From Fervidobacterium nodosum Rt17-B1 (GTDB lineage Bacteria; Thermotogota; Thermotogae; Thermotogales; Fervidobacteriaceae), in the NCBI RefSeq assembly GCF_000017545.1, contig NC_009718.1:1550001-1614000 (forward strand): a DNA stretch of 64,000 nt. The letters run 5' to 3'. This document shows, in pieces, positions 1-8,479 of the stretch (positions are counted from its first letter, which is position 1; each line of letters begins with the position of its first letter). The position numbers and the translations under genes are program-made. Below the pieces are notes generated by a model. The model ran no database searches, was not told where the DNA came from, and was given only the letters and a program-made list of their open reading frames with translations.

Positions 1-726
1 CTTGCCTTTATACCAGGTTTAAAATACTGGAATTTAACGTTTTTTGCTCAATTTCCTAAAGATGGAATGACAGGTGGAGGAATTTTCCCAGCTATTCTTG
101 GGTCTTTGCTTTTAACGTTAACGGCACTTGCGATAAGTATACCTCTTGGTATCTTACTTGGTGTTGTTTTGTCTGAATACAATCTTGAATATATAAAGTT
201 CGTTGTGACTATTCTTAGCGGAATTCCCTCAGTTGTTTATGGGCTTTTCGGTCTTGGGCTTTTTTGTATAACTATGGGAATGCGCACGTCTATTTTAGCT
301 GGTGGATTAACATTATCACTCCTTGTTTTGCCTGTCATTTCATCATCAGTTTACGAAACGATGAGGGCAATTCCTATGGAATTGAGAGAAGCTGCTTACG
401 CACTTGGCGCGAAGAAAAGTGAAGTGATCTTTGAAATGCTGTTGCCCGCAGCAAAAAAATCCATATTGACAGTTTCTTTCGTTTCTGCGGGAAGGGCGAT
501 AGGAGAAACTGCACCGTTGATACTCACTGCAGCGGTATTTTATGCGACCGACCTTCCAAGAAATTTACTTTCACCAGTCATGACACTGCCAACACATTTG
601 TATTTCTTAGCGGCAGCCTACGGTGAGAAGGCACGTTGGATGGCAGAGGGAACAGCGTCCGTTCTTATAGTTTTCGTTATATTAGTCTACACATTAGCAT
701 TTATGTTTAGGAGGGAAGAGAGATGA
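1..726 (+). CDS. pstA: Phosphate ABC transporter permease PstA (5' end outside window)
   Basis: Inner-membrane permease of the high-affinity phosphate importer. The frame is open from base 1, so the N-terminus lies to the left of the window; 241 residues are visible. They contain several hydrophobic segments and the binding-protein-dependent permease loop (ELREAAYALGAKKSEV, coded at about 385-430) that docks onto the ATPase, followed by the GRAIGETAP motif typical of PstA/PstC. The stop overlaps the pstB start by 4 bases (ATGA), so the two are translationally coupled. PstA rather than PstC is chosen because it sits directly before pstB. Confidence 0.95.
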   Translation, partial: LAFIPGLKYWNLTFFAQFPKDGMTGGGIFPAILGSLLLTLTALAISIPLGILLGVVLSEYNLEYIKFVVTILSGIPSVVYGLFGLGLFCITMGMRTSILAGGLTLSLLVLPVISSSVYETMRAIPMELREAAYALGAKKSEVIFEMLLPAAKKSILTVSFVSAGRAIGETAPLILTAAVFYATDLPRNLLSPVMTLPTHLYFLAAAYGEKARWMAEGTASVLIVFVILVYTLAFMFRREER

Positions 727-1493
727 AGAATATTTCTAATGAGCTTGTTTTGGATATAAAGGATTTTAACGCTTATTATGGTGCAAAGAAAGCTGTAAAA
801 AATGCAAATTTAAAAATATACAAGAACAAAATTACCGCGATTATGGGACCTTCTGGATGTGGGAAGTCCACACTTTTGAGAAGTATAAATAGGATAAATG
901 ATTTAATACCAGATTTCAAGGTTGATGGTGAAATTCTATTCCATGGAAAGAATATATACGATAAAGATGTTGATATTTATACTTTACGCAGGAAGATAGG
1001 GATGGTTTTCCAAAAACCAACACCGTTTCCCATGTCTATATATGATAATATAGCTTATGGATTGAAACTTATCGGTATAACAGATAAAAAGGAAATAAAA
1101 GAAAAAGTTAAGTGGTCCCTTGAAAAAGCAGCGCTTTGGGACGAAGTTAAGGCGGAGTTGGATAAGAGTGCGTTGAGATTATCAGGAGGTCAACAACAAA
1201 GATTGTGTATAGCACGGGCTATAGCTATCGAACCAGAGGTAATTCTCTTCGATGAGCCAACGTCCGCGCTTGACCCTGTAGCCACCCAAAAGATAGAAAG
1301 TTTAATTGAAGAATTAGCTGAAGAGTTTACGATAGTTATAGTGACTCACAATATAGGTCAAGCATCTAGAATTTCAGATTACACAGTTTTCATGTATCAA
1401 GGTGAAATCGTTGAACAAAATTATACCGCTGAAATTTTACGAAATCCACAGCATGAAATCACTCAGCAGTTTTTAAGTGGTAAAATTGGATAG
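723..1493 (+). CDS. pstB: Phosphate ABC transporter ATPase PstB
   Basis: ATPase subunit that powers phosphate import through PstCA. At 256 residues it has the normal family length. Walker A is GPSGCGKST (residues 42-50), the ABC signature is LSGGQQQR (about 153-160), and Walker B runs into VILFDEPTSALDP, followed by the switch histidine in VTHN. The start overlaps the pstA stop; phoU follows after 47 bases. The gene order pstA-pstB-phoU-regulator-kinase is the classical Pho arrangement. Confidence 0.97.
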   Translation: MKNISNELVLDIKDFNAYYGAKKAVKNANLKIYKNKITAIMGPSGCGKSTLLRSINRINDLIPDFKVDGEILFHGKNIYDKDVDIYTLRRKIGMVFQKPTPFPMSIYDNIAYGLKLIGITDKKEIKEKVKWSLEKAALWDEVKAELDKSALRLSGGQQQRLCIARAIAIEPEVILFDEPTSALDPVATQKIESLIEELAEEFTIVIVTHNIGQASRISDYTVFMYQGEIVEQNYTAEILRNPQHEITQQFLSGKIG

Positions 1494-1540
1494 AGAAATG
1501 AAAAATAAAAATTTAAAAGTTTAATAGGGAGGAAAATAAA

Positions 1541-2188
1541 ATGGTTGAAATGAGACATCATTTTGAGAAAGAATTTTCATTACTTAGAGCGGAACTTGTA
1601 AAGATGGTATCTTTGGTAAGTGATTCTGTTGATATATCTTCAAAGGCTTTCGAGAACCTTGATAAAAGCCTTGCAATAAAAGTTATAGAATTAGACGATG
1701 AAATTGATAATCTCAACAGGGAGATAGAAAATCTCGTTTACGATATAATTGCAAGGTTTAATCCATTGGGGAAGGATCTTAGATATGTTGTTGCGGCTAT
1801 GAAGCTCTCAAATAACTTGGAGCGTATTGCCGACCACTCTTGTAATTTTGCGGAAAGAACTATATGGATAGTTGAACACTTGCCAGATTTTAAACCATCT
1901 ATGCTTGTTAAAGAGATGTTTGGAGTAGTTATAGGGATGCTACAAAAGACAGTTATAGCTTTCTCCAAAAGAGATGTGAATTTAGCTATCGAAACATGGA
2001 AAATGGATGATGTAGTAGACAACCTTGATAGAAGAATAACAAATGAAGTTGATAATATTGAACCGCATTCGCTTGTACTTTATGTTTTGTTTTCAAGAGA
2101 CCTTGAACGAATAGCCGACCATCTTACGAACGTATGTGAGGAAATTGTTTTTATAGAAACCGGAAAGGAGTTGAAATCATTTCTATGA
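1541..2188 (+). CDS. phoU: Phosphate transport regulator PhoU
   Basis: Cytoplasmic regulator that links the Pst transporter to the PhoR/PhoB two-component system and restrains phosphate uptake. The 215-residue protein consists of two three-helix PhoU repeats, each with the metal-binding type motif LERIADH (about residues 90 and 186). A GGGAGG ribosome site lies just before the ATG. The stop overlaps the start of the response regulator (ATGA at 2185), indicating coupled translation. Confidence 0.95.
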   Translation: MVEMRHHFEKEFSLLRAELVKMVSLVSDSVDISSKAFENLDKSLAIKVIELDDEIDNLNREIENLVYDIIARFNPLGKDLRYVVAAMKLSNNLERIADHSCNFAERTIWIVEHLPDFKPSMLVKEMFGVVIGMLQKTVIAFSKRDVNLAIETWKMDDVVDNLDRRITNEVDNIEPHSLVLYVLFSRDLERIADHLTNVCEEIVFIETGKELKSFL

Positions 2189-2874
2189 GAGTTCTCATCG
2201 TTGAAGATGAGCGTATTATCGCAGAAAATCTTCAAAAGTTGCTCAAATCAGATGGTTTTGAATCGGATGTCGCTAATGGGATAAACGATATGTATAGGAA
2301 ACTTGAGAAAAATACTTATGAAGTTATATTGCTCGATTTGATGTTACCTGATGGAAATGCTATAAACGAGATTCAAACGCTCAAAAATGAGTTTCCTGAT
2401 ATAGGTATTATCGTAATTTCAGCAAAGAGTACGGATATTGATAAGATACTTGGTATAGAACTTGGAGCTGACGATTACGTTGGAAAACCTTTCAATCCAA
2501 GAGAAGTTGTTGCTAGAGTTAAAGCGTATTTACGCCGTACAAAAGGCATAAAAGAGGTTATACGTTATGGTAAATTGGAGATATATCCATCTGATTACGT
2601 TGTCCTTTACGATGGGCAAAAGATAGATTTAACCGCAAAAGAATTTGAAATATTGAAATTGTTGGCTCAAAGACCAGACAGGGTTTATTCTCGTGAAGAA
2701 ATATTAGAGACCATCTGGACTGATGAGTATGATGTTTTTGATAGAGTTGTCGATGTACATATAAATAGTCTTAGAAAGAAACTTGGAAAAGATTGGATAA
2801 TAACCGTTAGGGGGGTTGGGTACAAATTTTCAAAAAAGGGAGATGCCCAATCAAGTGAAAATGAGCGATTATGA
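2185..2874 (+). CDS. phoB: PhoB-type response regulator
   Basis: OmpR/PhoB-family response regulator of 229 residues. The receiver domain (about 1-115) has acidic residues near position 8, phospho-acceptor D51 in LLDLMLPDG and K101 in GKPF. A winged-helix DNA-binding domain (about 125-222) follows. Phosphate-related function is inferred from the pstAB-phoU neighbours. The gene is intact, but its last third lies in the 328-bp segment that is duplicated on the far side of the composite transposon. In the ancestral operon the stop overlapped the start of the kinase gene. Confidence 0.93.
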   Translation: MRVLIVEDERIIAENLQKLLKSDGFESDVANGINDMYRKLEKNTYEVILLDLMLPDGNAINEIQTLKNEFPDIGIIVISAKSTDIDKILGIELGADDYVGKPFNPREVVARVKAYLRRTKGIKEVIRYGKLEIYPSDYVVLYDGQKIDLTAKEFEILKLLAQRPDRVYSREEILETIWTDEYDVFDRVVDVHINSLRKKLGKDWIITVRGVGYKFSKKGDAQSSENERL

Positions 2875-2974
2875 TAAGGACTTTGTAAGGGTACTATTAA
2901 ACAATTTAGAAGAAGCGATCTTTTTACTCGATAAAACAACTATCACATTTGCCAATGAAATGGCAAAAAGTTTT
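2647..2974 (+). repeat. 328-bp direct duplication, left copy
   Basis: Read base by base, this segment is identical to 9831-10158. It holds the 3' third of the response regulator and the first 38 codons of the histidine kinase. It ends exactly where the left IS begins. ISL3-family elements normally duplicate about 8 bp of target, so this is far too long for an ordinary target duplication. Confidence 0.97.
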
Positions 2975-3019
2975 GGCTCTATAATAAATATTGGGGTGTG
3001 TAAAAAGGAAAAAATATAG
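2861..3019 (+). pseudogene. Histidine kinase stub interrupted by the left IS
   Basis: The first 38 codons of the PhoR-like kinase are present, starting at an ATG that overlaps the end of the response regulator. The frame then runs into the IS left end at 2975 and stops at 3019 after about 14 IS-encoded residues. The PAS-like segment is cut and no histidine or ATPase domain remains, so the product cannot be a kinase. A complete copy of the gene exists at 10045-11022. Confidence 0.93.
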
Positions 3020-3106
3020 CACTTATTCTGAATGCCTGCTATAATAAAAACTGTTTTATGACAAAAAAAACACTCAAAAAGAAAGGAGGCATCCAGAATA
3101 AGTGCT
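3018..3106 (+). promoter_or_regulatory. Hairpin able to hide the transposase start, with internal promoter
   Basis: Bases 3018-3037 pair with 3087-3106 in 19 of 20 positions. The right arm holds the end of the ribosome site (AAAGGAGG, 3082-3089) and the GTG start (3102). A TATAAT box at 3040-3045 lies just after the left arm. A transcript starting there would lack the left arm and stay translatable, whereas a transcript entering from outside would fold and block the start. This resembles the read-through protection known from IS10 and IS50. No good -35 box is visible. Confidence 0.6.
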
Positions 3107-4289
3107 CAAATCTAATTATATCACTGAACTTTTAAAATCGAAAGATATTATTCTTCACCAAATGAATGAGAATGAAAGTGAAATAGAACTTCACATAAGT
3201 CAGGTACAAAAGCCCCACAAATGTCCTAAATGTGGTAATATTACAAGTAAGGTACATGATTATCACACACAGAAGGTAAAAGACGTACCTATAATGGGCA
3301 AGAAAACATATTTGATTATAAGAAAGAGAAGATATGTCTGCAAAGCATGTGGGAAGAAGTTTTTTGAACACATAAGTTTTTTAGGCAAATCTCAAAGGAT
3401 GACAAATAGACTTGCAGCATATATTATAAGTCAACTTGGAAGTTTAACAAGTATGAAAGAGATAGCAAAACACACAAATGTTTCAGTGACAACAGTTATG
3501 AGATTGTTTGATAAAGTAAATCCAGGTCAAACTGTAGATGAGTTTTCTTCTGAAGCAATATGTGTAGACGAGTTTAAAGGCAATGCAGGTGGAGCAAAAT
3601 ATCAATGTATATTTGTAGATCCTGTAAAAGGGCAAATAATCGAGATTTTGAAAGATAGAAAGCAAAATATTTTAATTGAGTATTTTAAGAGGCTGAAAGG
3701 TAGAGATAAAGTAAAATATTTTATCTGTGATATGTGGAGACCATTTGTAGAGGTAGCAAAAACATATTTTAAAAACGCTAAAATAGTGATAGACAAATTT
3801 CATTTTACCCGATACGTTTATTGGGCTTTAGAAAATGTGAGGAAAAGGGTACAAAAGGAATTAGGAAGTAATTTGAGGAGATATTTTAAGAGGAGTAGGA
3901 AGTTGTTATTGAAGAATTATGAAGAACTTGAGCCTGAGCAAAGAGAAGAATTAGAAGTAATGTTTTGGTATAGTCAAGATTTGAGGAAAGCCCATCAACT
4001 CAAAGAAGAATTTAAGAGAGTGTTAAAGAGCAGTAATTCTGAAGAAGCAAGACTCGTATTAAAAAAGTGGATAGAGAGAGCAGAGCAAAGTGGACTTTCT
4101 GAATTTATGAGATGTGTAAAGGTTTTTAGGAGCTGGTTTTCTGAGATAGTAAATGCATTTGATGTTCCATATACGAATAGTACGACAGAGGGTTTTAACA
4201 ACAAGATAAAAGTATTAAAGAGGAATGGATTTGGATACAGGAATTTTGAAAGATTCAGGAAGAGGATTTTGTACAGTTGTGGTAGATAA
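3102..4289 (+). CDS. ISL3-family transposase, left copy
   Basis: Full-length DDE transposase of 395 residues that cuts and joins the IS ends. An N-terminal zinc-binding region has two CxxC pairs (CPKCG near residue 38 and CKACG near 79). A helix-turn-helix-like stretch follows (about 100-140). The catalytic core carries D in CVDEFKG, D in CDMWRPF and E in TTEGFNNKIK. It starts at GTG with AAAGGAGG upstream. It differs from the right copy only at E/K (LGS region) and T/M just before the catalytic glutamate motif. It appears intact and potentially active. Confidence 0.95.
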   Translation: MLKSNYITELLKSKDIILHQMNENESEIELHISQVQKPHKCPKCGNITSKVHDYHTQKVKDVPIMGKKTYLIIRKRRYVCKACGKKFFEHISFLGKSQRMTNRLAAYIISQLGSLTSMKEIAKHTNVSVTTVMRLFDKVNPGQTVDEFSSEAICVDEFKGNAGGAKYQCIFVDPVKGQIIEILKDRKQNILIEYFKRLKGRDKVKYFICDMWRPFVEVAKTYFKNAKIVIDKFHFTRYVYWALENVRKRVQKELGSNLRRYFKRSRKLLLKNYEELEPEQREELEVMFWYSQDLRKAHQLKEEFKRVLKSSNSEEARLVLKKWIERAEQSGLSEFMRCVKVFRSWFSEIVNAFDVPYTNSTTEGFNNKIKVLKRNGFGYRNFERFRKRILYSCGR

Positions 4290-4457
4290 GTTGAAAAAGT
4301 TGAATATTTAAAAACCCACTATATGAGTGGGCAAAAGTGGTATTAGTTTTTTTAGATTTGATTGCCTATAATATACATTAATAACATTTAATGTATGCTT
4401 GAAAAAGCTAAAAAGGTGGGCATTCAGAATACCCACCCCACTACTTGACAAAGAGCC

Positions 4458-4762
4458 AAAAAAGAAAAGGAGAGAGTACATCTCCCCTTTTTTGTATTAT
4501 TTTCTTAACCAAGAACCCTTAAAAAATCCTCTTAAAAAGCCTTTAAAAGCCTTTAGAAATGCAAGAAGATTAGAGGTAGTATTTTAATATGTCTTTTCTT
4601 AAAGCGTTGCTTATGAGTAGCGGTATAAATGGTAATATTGCATAAAAATGGATTATTAACAAACAAACTGTTATTGTTAATACCTTTTTCCTACTTTTGA
4701 TAATATTTTTTCCCCTTACCTAAAATAATTATGATCGCAACGTTTGAAACTATGGCTTCATT
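4458..4762. other. Cargo left edge, no gene recognised
   Basis: This stretch runs from the inner end of the left IS to the stop of the chemoreceptor. At 4458-4495 it has a hairpin (AAAAGGAGA pairing with TCTCCCCTTTT, followed by T-rich sequence) that looks like a terminator of a transcript lost when the IS cut the donor DNA. The rest is AT-rich with short repeats of AAAGCCTTT. A short open frame crossing the IS border is not convincing. Confidence 0.5.
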
Positions 4763-6799
4763 TTAAATCTTAAATTTCTCTACTTGTGTTTCTAAATTCT
4801 TTGCAACTTCCATTATCTGCTGTGCTGATGTTGCAATTTCTTCAGTTGTAGCTGCCAACTTCTCAACCGATGCTGATACCTCTTCTGAAGCTGCTGAATT
4901 CTCCTCTGCTACTGTACTTACACTCTCTAAATGCCCCATAGCTGTATCCTTTTGCTTCATTACACCCTCAATTTGCTTGTATGTTTCTTCTATCTGAGGT
5001 ACAGAGGACGAAATAGCCTCTATTATAGCATCAAATGCAGCAACATTCTTTTCAACATTTTCTAATTGAGCTGTTATATTCACAGTAACTTCATTAGATG
5101 CCTGAACAACTTTGTTTGTATCAGCTGTAACACTGGTTAAAATTGCTTTAATTTTATCTGCAAATGCTCTTGATTCGTTTGCAAGTTTTTTCACTTCCTC
5201 TGCCACAACTGCAAATCCTCGTCCTGCACTACCAGCCCTCGCTGCCTCTATCGCTGCGTTGAGTGCTAAAAGATTTGTCTGGTCTGCAATTCCATTCATA
5301 ACATTTATGATTTCGTCAACCTGAGCAATTGAGCCTGACAAGTTTTTAATCTTTTCAACCAAAGTGTTGAATATATCTCTGACACTCCTAATAAATGTTA
5401 TAAGTAAATCCATCTCTTTCTTACCTTTTTCGGCCAACCTGGATGCATTCTGACTGTTTTCCTTTATACTATTGAACATTGTATATACTCTTTCCAAATT
5501 CTGTGCCATCAAATCAAACAACTCTACCACTTTCTGAACAGAATTTACCTGCTCGCTTGCTCCCTGGGCAACTTGCTGTATAGCTTTTGCAACTTCACTT
5601 GATGAAGCTGCAATCTCTTCTGATACCGAAGTTAAACTTTCTGAATTGGTAGAAAGTATCCCTACTCCATCTTTCAAATTTGCAAGTAGCGGTTTTATAT
5701 CTGCCTGCAGCTTATCTATCGCCTTTGCCAGCAGTCCTATCTCATCTTTACGCTTAAGGTAAATCTCTGGAACAGGCATTGTAAAATCACCGTTTGCAAT
5801 TACCCCCAAATGATTTACAGCAACTATCAGCGGCGTTGTAATACTTCTTGTAAATAAAAGTATTAAAAGTACTGCAATAATGATTATTATAATTGATGTG
5901 ATCAGCATGAATTTACTAAGCCCCGATGCTCTTGCCAATATTTCAGAAGCAGGGGCTACAACTGCAATAGACCAACCGGTAGAACCTATAGGTGAATAAG
6001 CAATAAATTCCCTTACACCTTTAAAGGTATATTCGCCAATTCCTTCTTCGCCTTTAGTCATTTTAGAAACAATATTAGCCAAAGGAACTAAAGATTGGTC
6101 TTGTTTTGCTAAATCTATAATATTTTCTTGTTTTAATACTCGCTCTATTTCTTTATGCGCAATGGTTTTTCCTGTAGCATCTACTGCAAAGGCATAACCG
6201 GTTTTGGCGTAAGTTACGCTTTTTATAGGATCGCTTAAACTAGTTCCATCAATTACTCCAAACAGCACACCTATTATTTCATTTGTTTTATAATGTCTAA
6301 TTGGTGTTGCACAAACAAACACTAATGAGTTATCTACTTTGCTGATGAGGCTGCTTGAAACCACCGTTTTGCCCGATAGAGCTTCTTTAAAATATTCCTT
6401 GTCCGAAATATTTGCTTTGCTTCCATCTGATAAAAAAGCATTACCTTGTTTATCTGCGATGCCAAATTGTTTAAATCCCAGGCTTTCGCCTTTTTTTGCC
6501 TCGCTTTTAATGACGTTTATTTTTTCTTCCAATGTTGCCTCCCGCTCGCCCCAAATTCCTCTTATTATATTTCTGTTAGCTATCATTTCAATAATATAAA
6601 ATTTGGCTTGTATTCTACTGTTTTGTGTCTCAGCAAGCTGTTTTGCAACTTTCAGCATTGCCTCCTTTGCTTCTGCCTCTAATGCTTTGCCAGCTTGATT
6701 CTCGCTTATAAAAAATAAAATAAGGCAGCCAATTAAAACAATAAGCCCAAACAAAACAGCAATTCTCATTTTTAAGCTTTTGTTGTAAAACCCAAGCAT
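4763..6799 (-). CDS. Methyl-accepting chemotaxis protein with Cache-type sensor (cargo)
   Basis: Membrane chemoreceptor of 678 residues. A first membrane helix (about 10-30) is followed by an extracellular sensor of double-Cache type (about 35-295), a second membrane helix rich in isoleucine, a HAMP segment and a cytoplasmic signalling domain with the conserved hairpin ([32 protein letters not shown]). The ATG at 6799 is chosen because GGAGGTG lies 8 bases upstream; an earlier in-frame start has no such site. It lies inside the transposon cargo and has a consensus promoter upstream. Its ligand cannot be told from sequence. Confidence 0.92.
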   Translation of the reverse strand: MLGFYNKSLKMRIAVLFGLIVLIGCLILFFISENQAGKALEAEAKEAMLKVAKQLAETQNSRIQAKFYIIEMIANRNIIRGIWGEREATLEEKINVIKSEAKKGESLGFKQFGIADKQGNAFLSDGSKANISDKEYFKEALSGKTVVSSSLISKVDNSLVFVCATPIRHYKTNEIIGVLFGVIDGTSLSDPIKSVTYAKTGYAFAVDATGKTIAHKEIERVLKQENIIDLAKQDQSLVPLANIVSKMTKGEEGIGEYTFKGVREFIAYSPIGSTGWSIAVVAPASEILARASGLSKFMLITSIIIIIIAVLLILLFTRSITTPLIVAVNHLGVIANGDFTMPVPEIYLKRKDEIGLLAKAIDKLQADIKPLLANLKDGVGILSTNSESLTSVSEEIAASSSEVAKAIQQVAQGASEQVNSVQKVVELFDLMAQNLERVYTMFNSIKENSQNASRLAEKGKKEMDLLITFIRSVRDIFNTLVEKIKNLSGSIAQVDEIINVMNGIADQTNLLALNAAIEAARAGSAGRGFAVVAEEVKKLANESRAFADKIKAILTSVTADTNKVVQASNEVTVNITAQLENVEKNVAAFDAIIEAISSSVPQIEETYKQIEGVMKQKDTAMGHLESVSTVAEENSAASEEVSASVEKLAATTEEIATSAQQIMEVAKNLETQVEKFKI

Positions 6800-6840
6800 A
6801 TCACTTTCACCTCCTTTTTTTCTCAAACTTCCTACATTTC

Positions 6841-6869
6841 ATTATATCAATCAAAACCGGTGTTGTCAA
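6841..6869 (-). promoter_or_regulatory. Consensus promoter of the cargo chemoreceptor
   Basis: On the minus strand TTGACA (6864-6869) and TATAAT (6841-6846) are separated by exactly 17 bases and lie about 40 bases before the chemoreceptor start. Both hexamers match the vegetative sigma consensus exactly, so the transferred gene could be expressed in its new host. Confidence 0.8.
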
Positions 6870-7269
6870 GTTTGCCCTTCTCACCTAGTTAAAGAAAGAA
6901 TGAACAGCTATTCATCACAATCCCCTAAATAGACTATTACTACTTACTGATATAGTTATCTCTTAATAGTTTTATGCCCTTATTTTTCCTCTTTAATGCA
7001 CCCTGTAGAGAAAAATTTTTTGGGTTAACCTTGCCCTTCTCCTAAAATCATTAAAGTATTACAGCGAGGGCACTTAACATGTTCCAAATTCCTGTGTATT
7101 TCAATAAAATTTTGACTCTCAGCCTTTTTATGTAATTTATCTATGTTTATCGTAATTATTGGCATTTTACATTTTGCAAGATACTTATTGAAATAAAACA
7201 AAAAAGCTTTAATTTTCTCACAGCTTTTCTGAACAAACAAAGAGTTTAATTTTTAAAGTTTAAACTTAC
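6870..7269. other. Cargo intergenic stretch
   Basis: This lies between the promoter of the chemoreceptor and the end of the sugar transferase. I see no gene I can support. A 71-codon frame on the minus strand (7025-7240) ends in a single CPRC motif, but it begins at a TTG without a ribosome site. It may be a remnant of a zinc-ribbon protein. Confidence 0.35.
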
Positions 7270-8347
7270 TTATTGTTTCTGGTTTTTTACCCCCTCTGCC
7301 GCCTCTTTTGTAAAGATTGTCTTTAAAGTCAGAAGCAAAATCTTAATATCAAGAAACACAGAGTAATTTTTTATATATATCAGATCAAGCCTTAGCTTAT
7401 CTTCCGGGCTTGTTGCATACTTGCCGTAAACCTGTGCAAGCCCTGTTAGCCCTGCCTTTACATTGTGGCGAAGAGAATACTCCGGATACAGTTTTTTAAA
7501 CTGCTCAACAAAGTATGGGCGCTCGGGTCGTGGTCCAATAAAGCTCATCTCACCTTTTAGAATATTTACAAGCTGAGGAATCTCATCAAGCCTTGTTGCG
7601 CGCAAAAACCGCCCCACCCTCGTTATCCTCGGGTCATTCTCGGTTGCCAGGACAGGTCCTGTCATCTTCTCAGCATCCTTTACCATTGTCCTGAACTTCA
7701 GAACGTAAAACTCTCTTTCGCCTTCTGTAACCCTTTTTTGTCTGTAGATTACCGGTCCTTCAGAATCAAGTTTTATGGCAATTGCAATCAGAATCATAAT
7801 AGGAAAAGAAACAACCAGCGCAACAGAGGCAAGGAGAACATCGCACACTCTTTTAATTAGCTTTTGCTCGGATGTAAGCTCCGGCTGCTCGATTGAAAGT
7901 GTTGCAACATCGTCAAACTGAATAACCCTTGCGCGCGACACCAGAATGTCCCTGAAGTCGGGCGCAATGAAAATGTGCTTTTTGAACTCTATTGCCTTTT
8001 TAATAATCTCGCTTTTCAAATTCTCATCCATTTTTGAATAAAGATAGATTGTATCAACCACTTTTATATACTGTACAAGATCTTCAGCAGTTTGGGGCTC
8101 CAGAACATATTTTACATCAATCCACCCTTTTGATATGTTTTGAAGCTTTTGGGCAAACTCCTGTGCCTTTGGCATATAACCTATTACCATCACATGCTTT
8201 ACACCCTGCACTCTTTTGAAGACATATAAAACAAGCCCTCTCCAGCCAACGAGCAGCAAAAACTGGATAAAAAATGCAATTATGAATATACTTCTTGGAA
8301 AGGCAAAGTGCCTGTAAAAGAAGGTAGAAACAACTGTTAAAAATTGC
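7270..8347 (-). pseudogene. Undecaprenyl-phosphate sugar transferase, 5' end removed by the right IS (cargo)
   Basis: Member of the bacterial sugar transferase family that puts the first sugar phosphate on the lipid carrier for exopolysaccharide. The catalytic C-terminal half is intact, with DSEGPVIYRQKRVTEG, LKFRTMVKDAE, TRLDEIPQL, GEMSFIGPRPERP and the final GLTGLAQVYGKY block. The frame is open from the TTG at 8259 back to the IS edge at 8347 (residues YRHFAFPRSIFIIAF and onward), so the N-terminal membrane region is cut off and not naturally short. Any product would start inside the gene. Codon use looks more GC-rich than that of the host genes nearby. Confidence 0.88.
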
Positions 8348-8390
8348 GGCTCTATAATAAATATTGGGGTGGGTAAAAAGGAAAAAATAT

Positions 8391-8479
8391 AGCACTTATT
8401 CTGAATGCCTGCTATAATAAAAACTGTTTTATGACAAAAAAAACACTCAAAAAGAAAGGAGGCATCCAGAATAAGTGCT
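8391..8479 (+). promoter_or_regulatory. Transposase-start hairpin, right copy
   Basis: The same structure as at 3018-3106: arms 8391-8410 and 8460-8479, TATAAT at 8413-8418 between them, and the GTG start at 8475 inside the right arm. Both copies keep it without change. Confidence 0.6.

Larger units (their letters stand above)
2975..4457 (+). mobile_element. ISL3-family insertion sequence, left copy
   Basis: It is a 1,483-bp element with imperfect terminal inverted repeats. The left end GGCTCT plus TGGGGTGTGTA at 2992-3002 matches the complement of the right end at 4430-4457, with GGCTCT outermost and TGGGGTGGGTA inside. The inner block ATTCTGAATGCC also recurs inverted near both ends (3024-3035 and 4419-4430), probably a transposase binding site. 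Against the right copy there are 11 base differences, 8 of them within 4142-4215. Base 2999 (T instead of G) slightly weakens the left repeat. Confidence 0.93.

Noticed and set aside
2816-2860. Earlier TTG and ATG starts for the kinase gene
   Set aside because: The ATG at 2843 has GGGAG directly against it and the TTG has no site; the ATG at 2861 overlapping the regulator stop fits operon coupling better.
4399-4587. Open frame across the right border of the left IS
   Set aside because: It joins IS end and cargo DNA by chance; Lys/Pro-rich low-complexity product without a ribosome site.
7025-7240. Small minus-strand frame with one CPRC motif in the cargo
   Set aside because: It has a TTG start, no ribosome site and only half a zinc site; mentioned as a possible remnant only.
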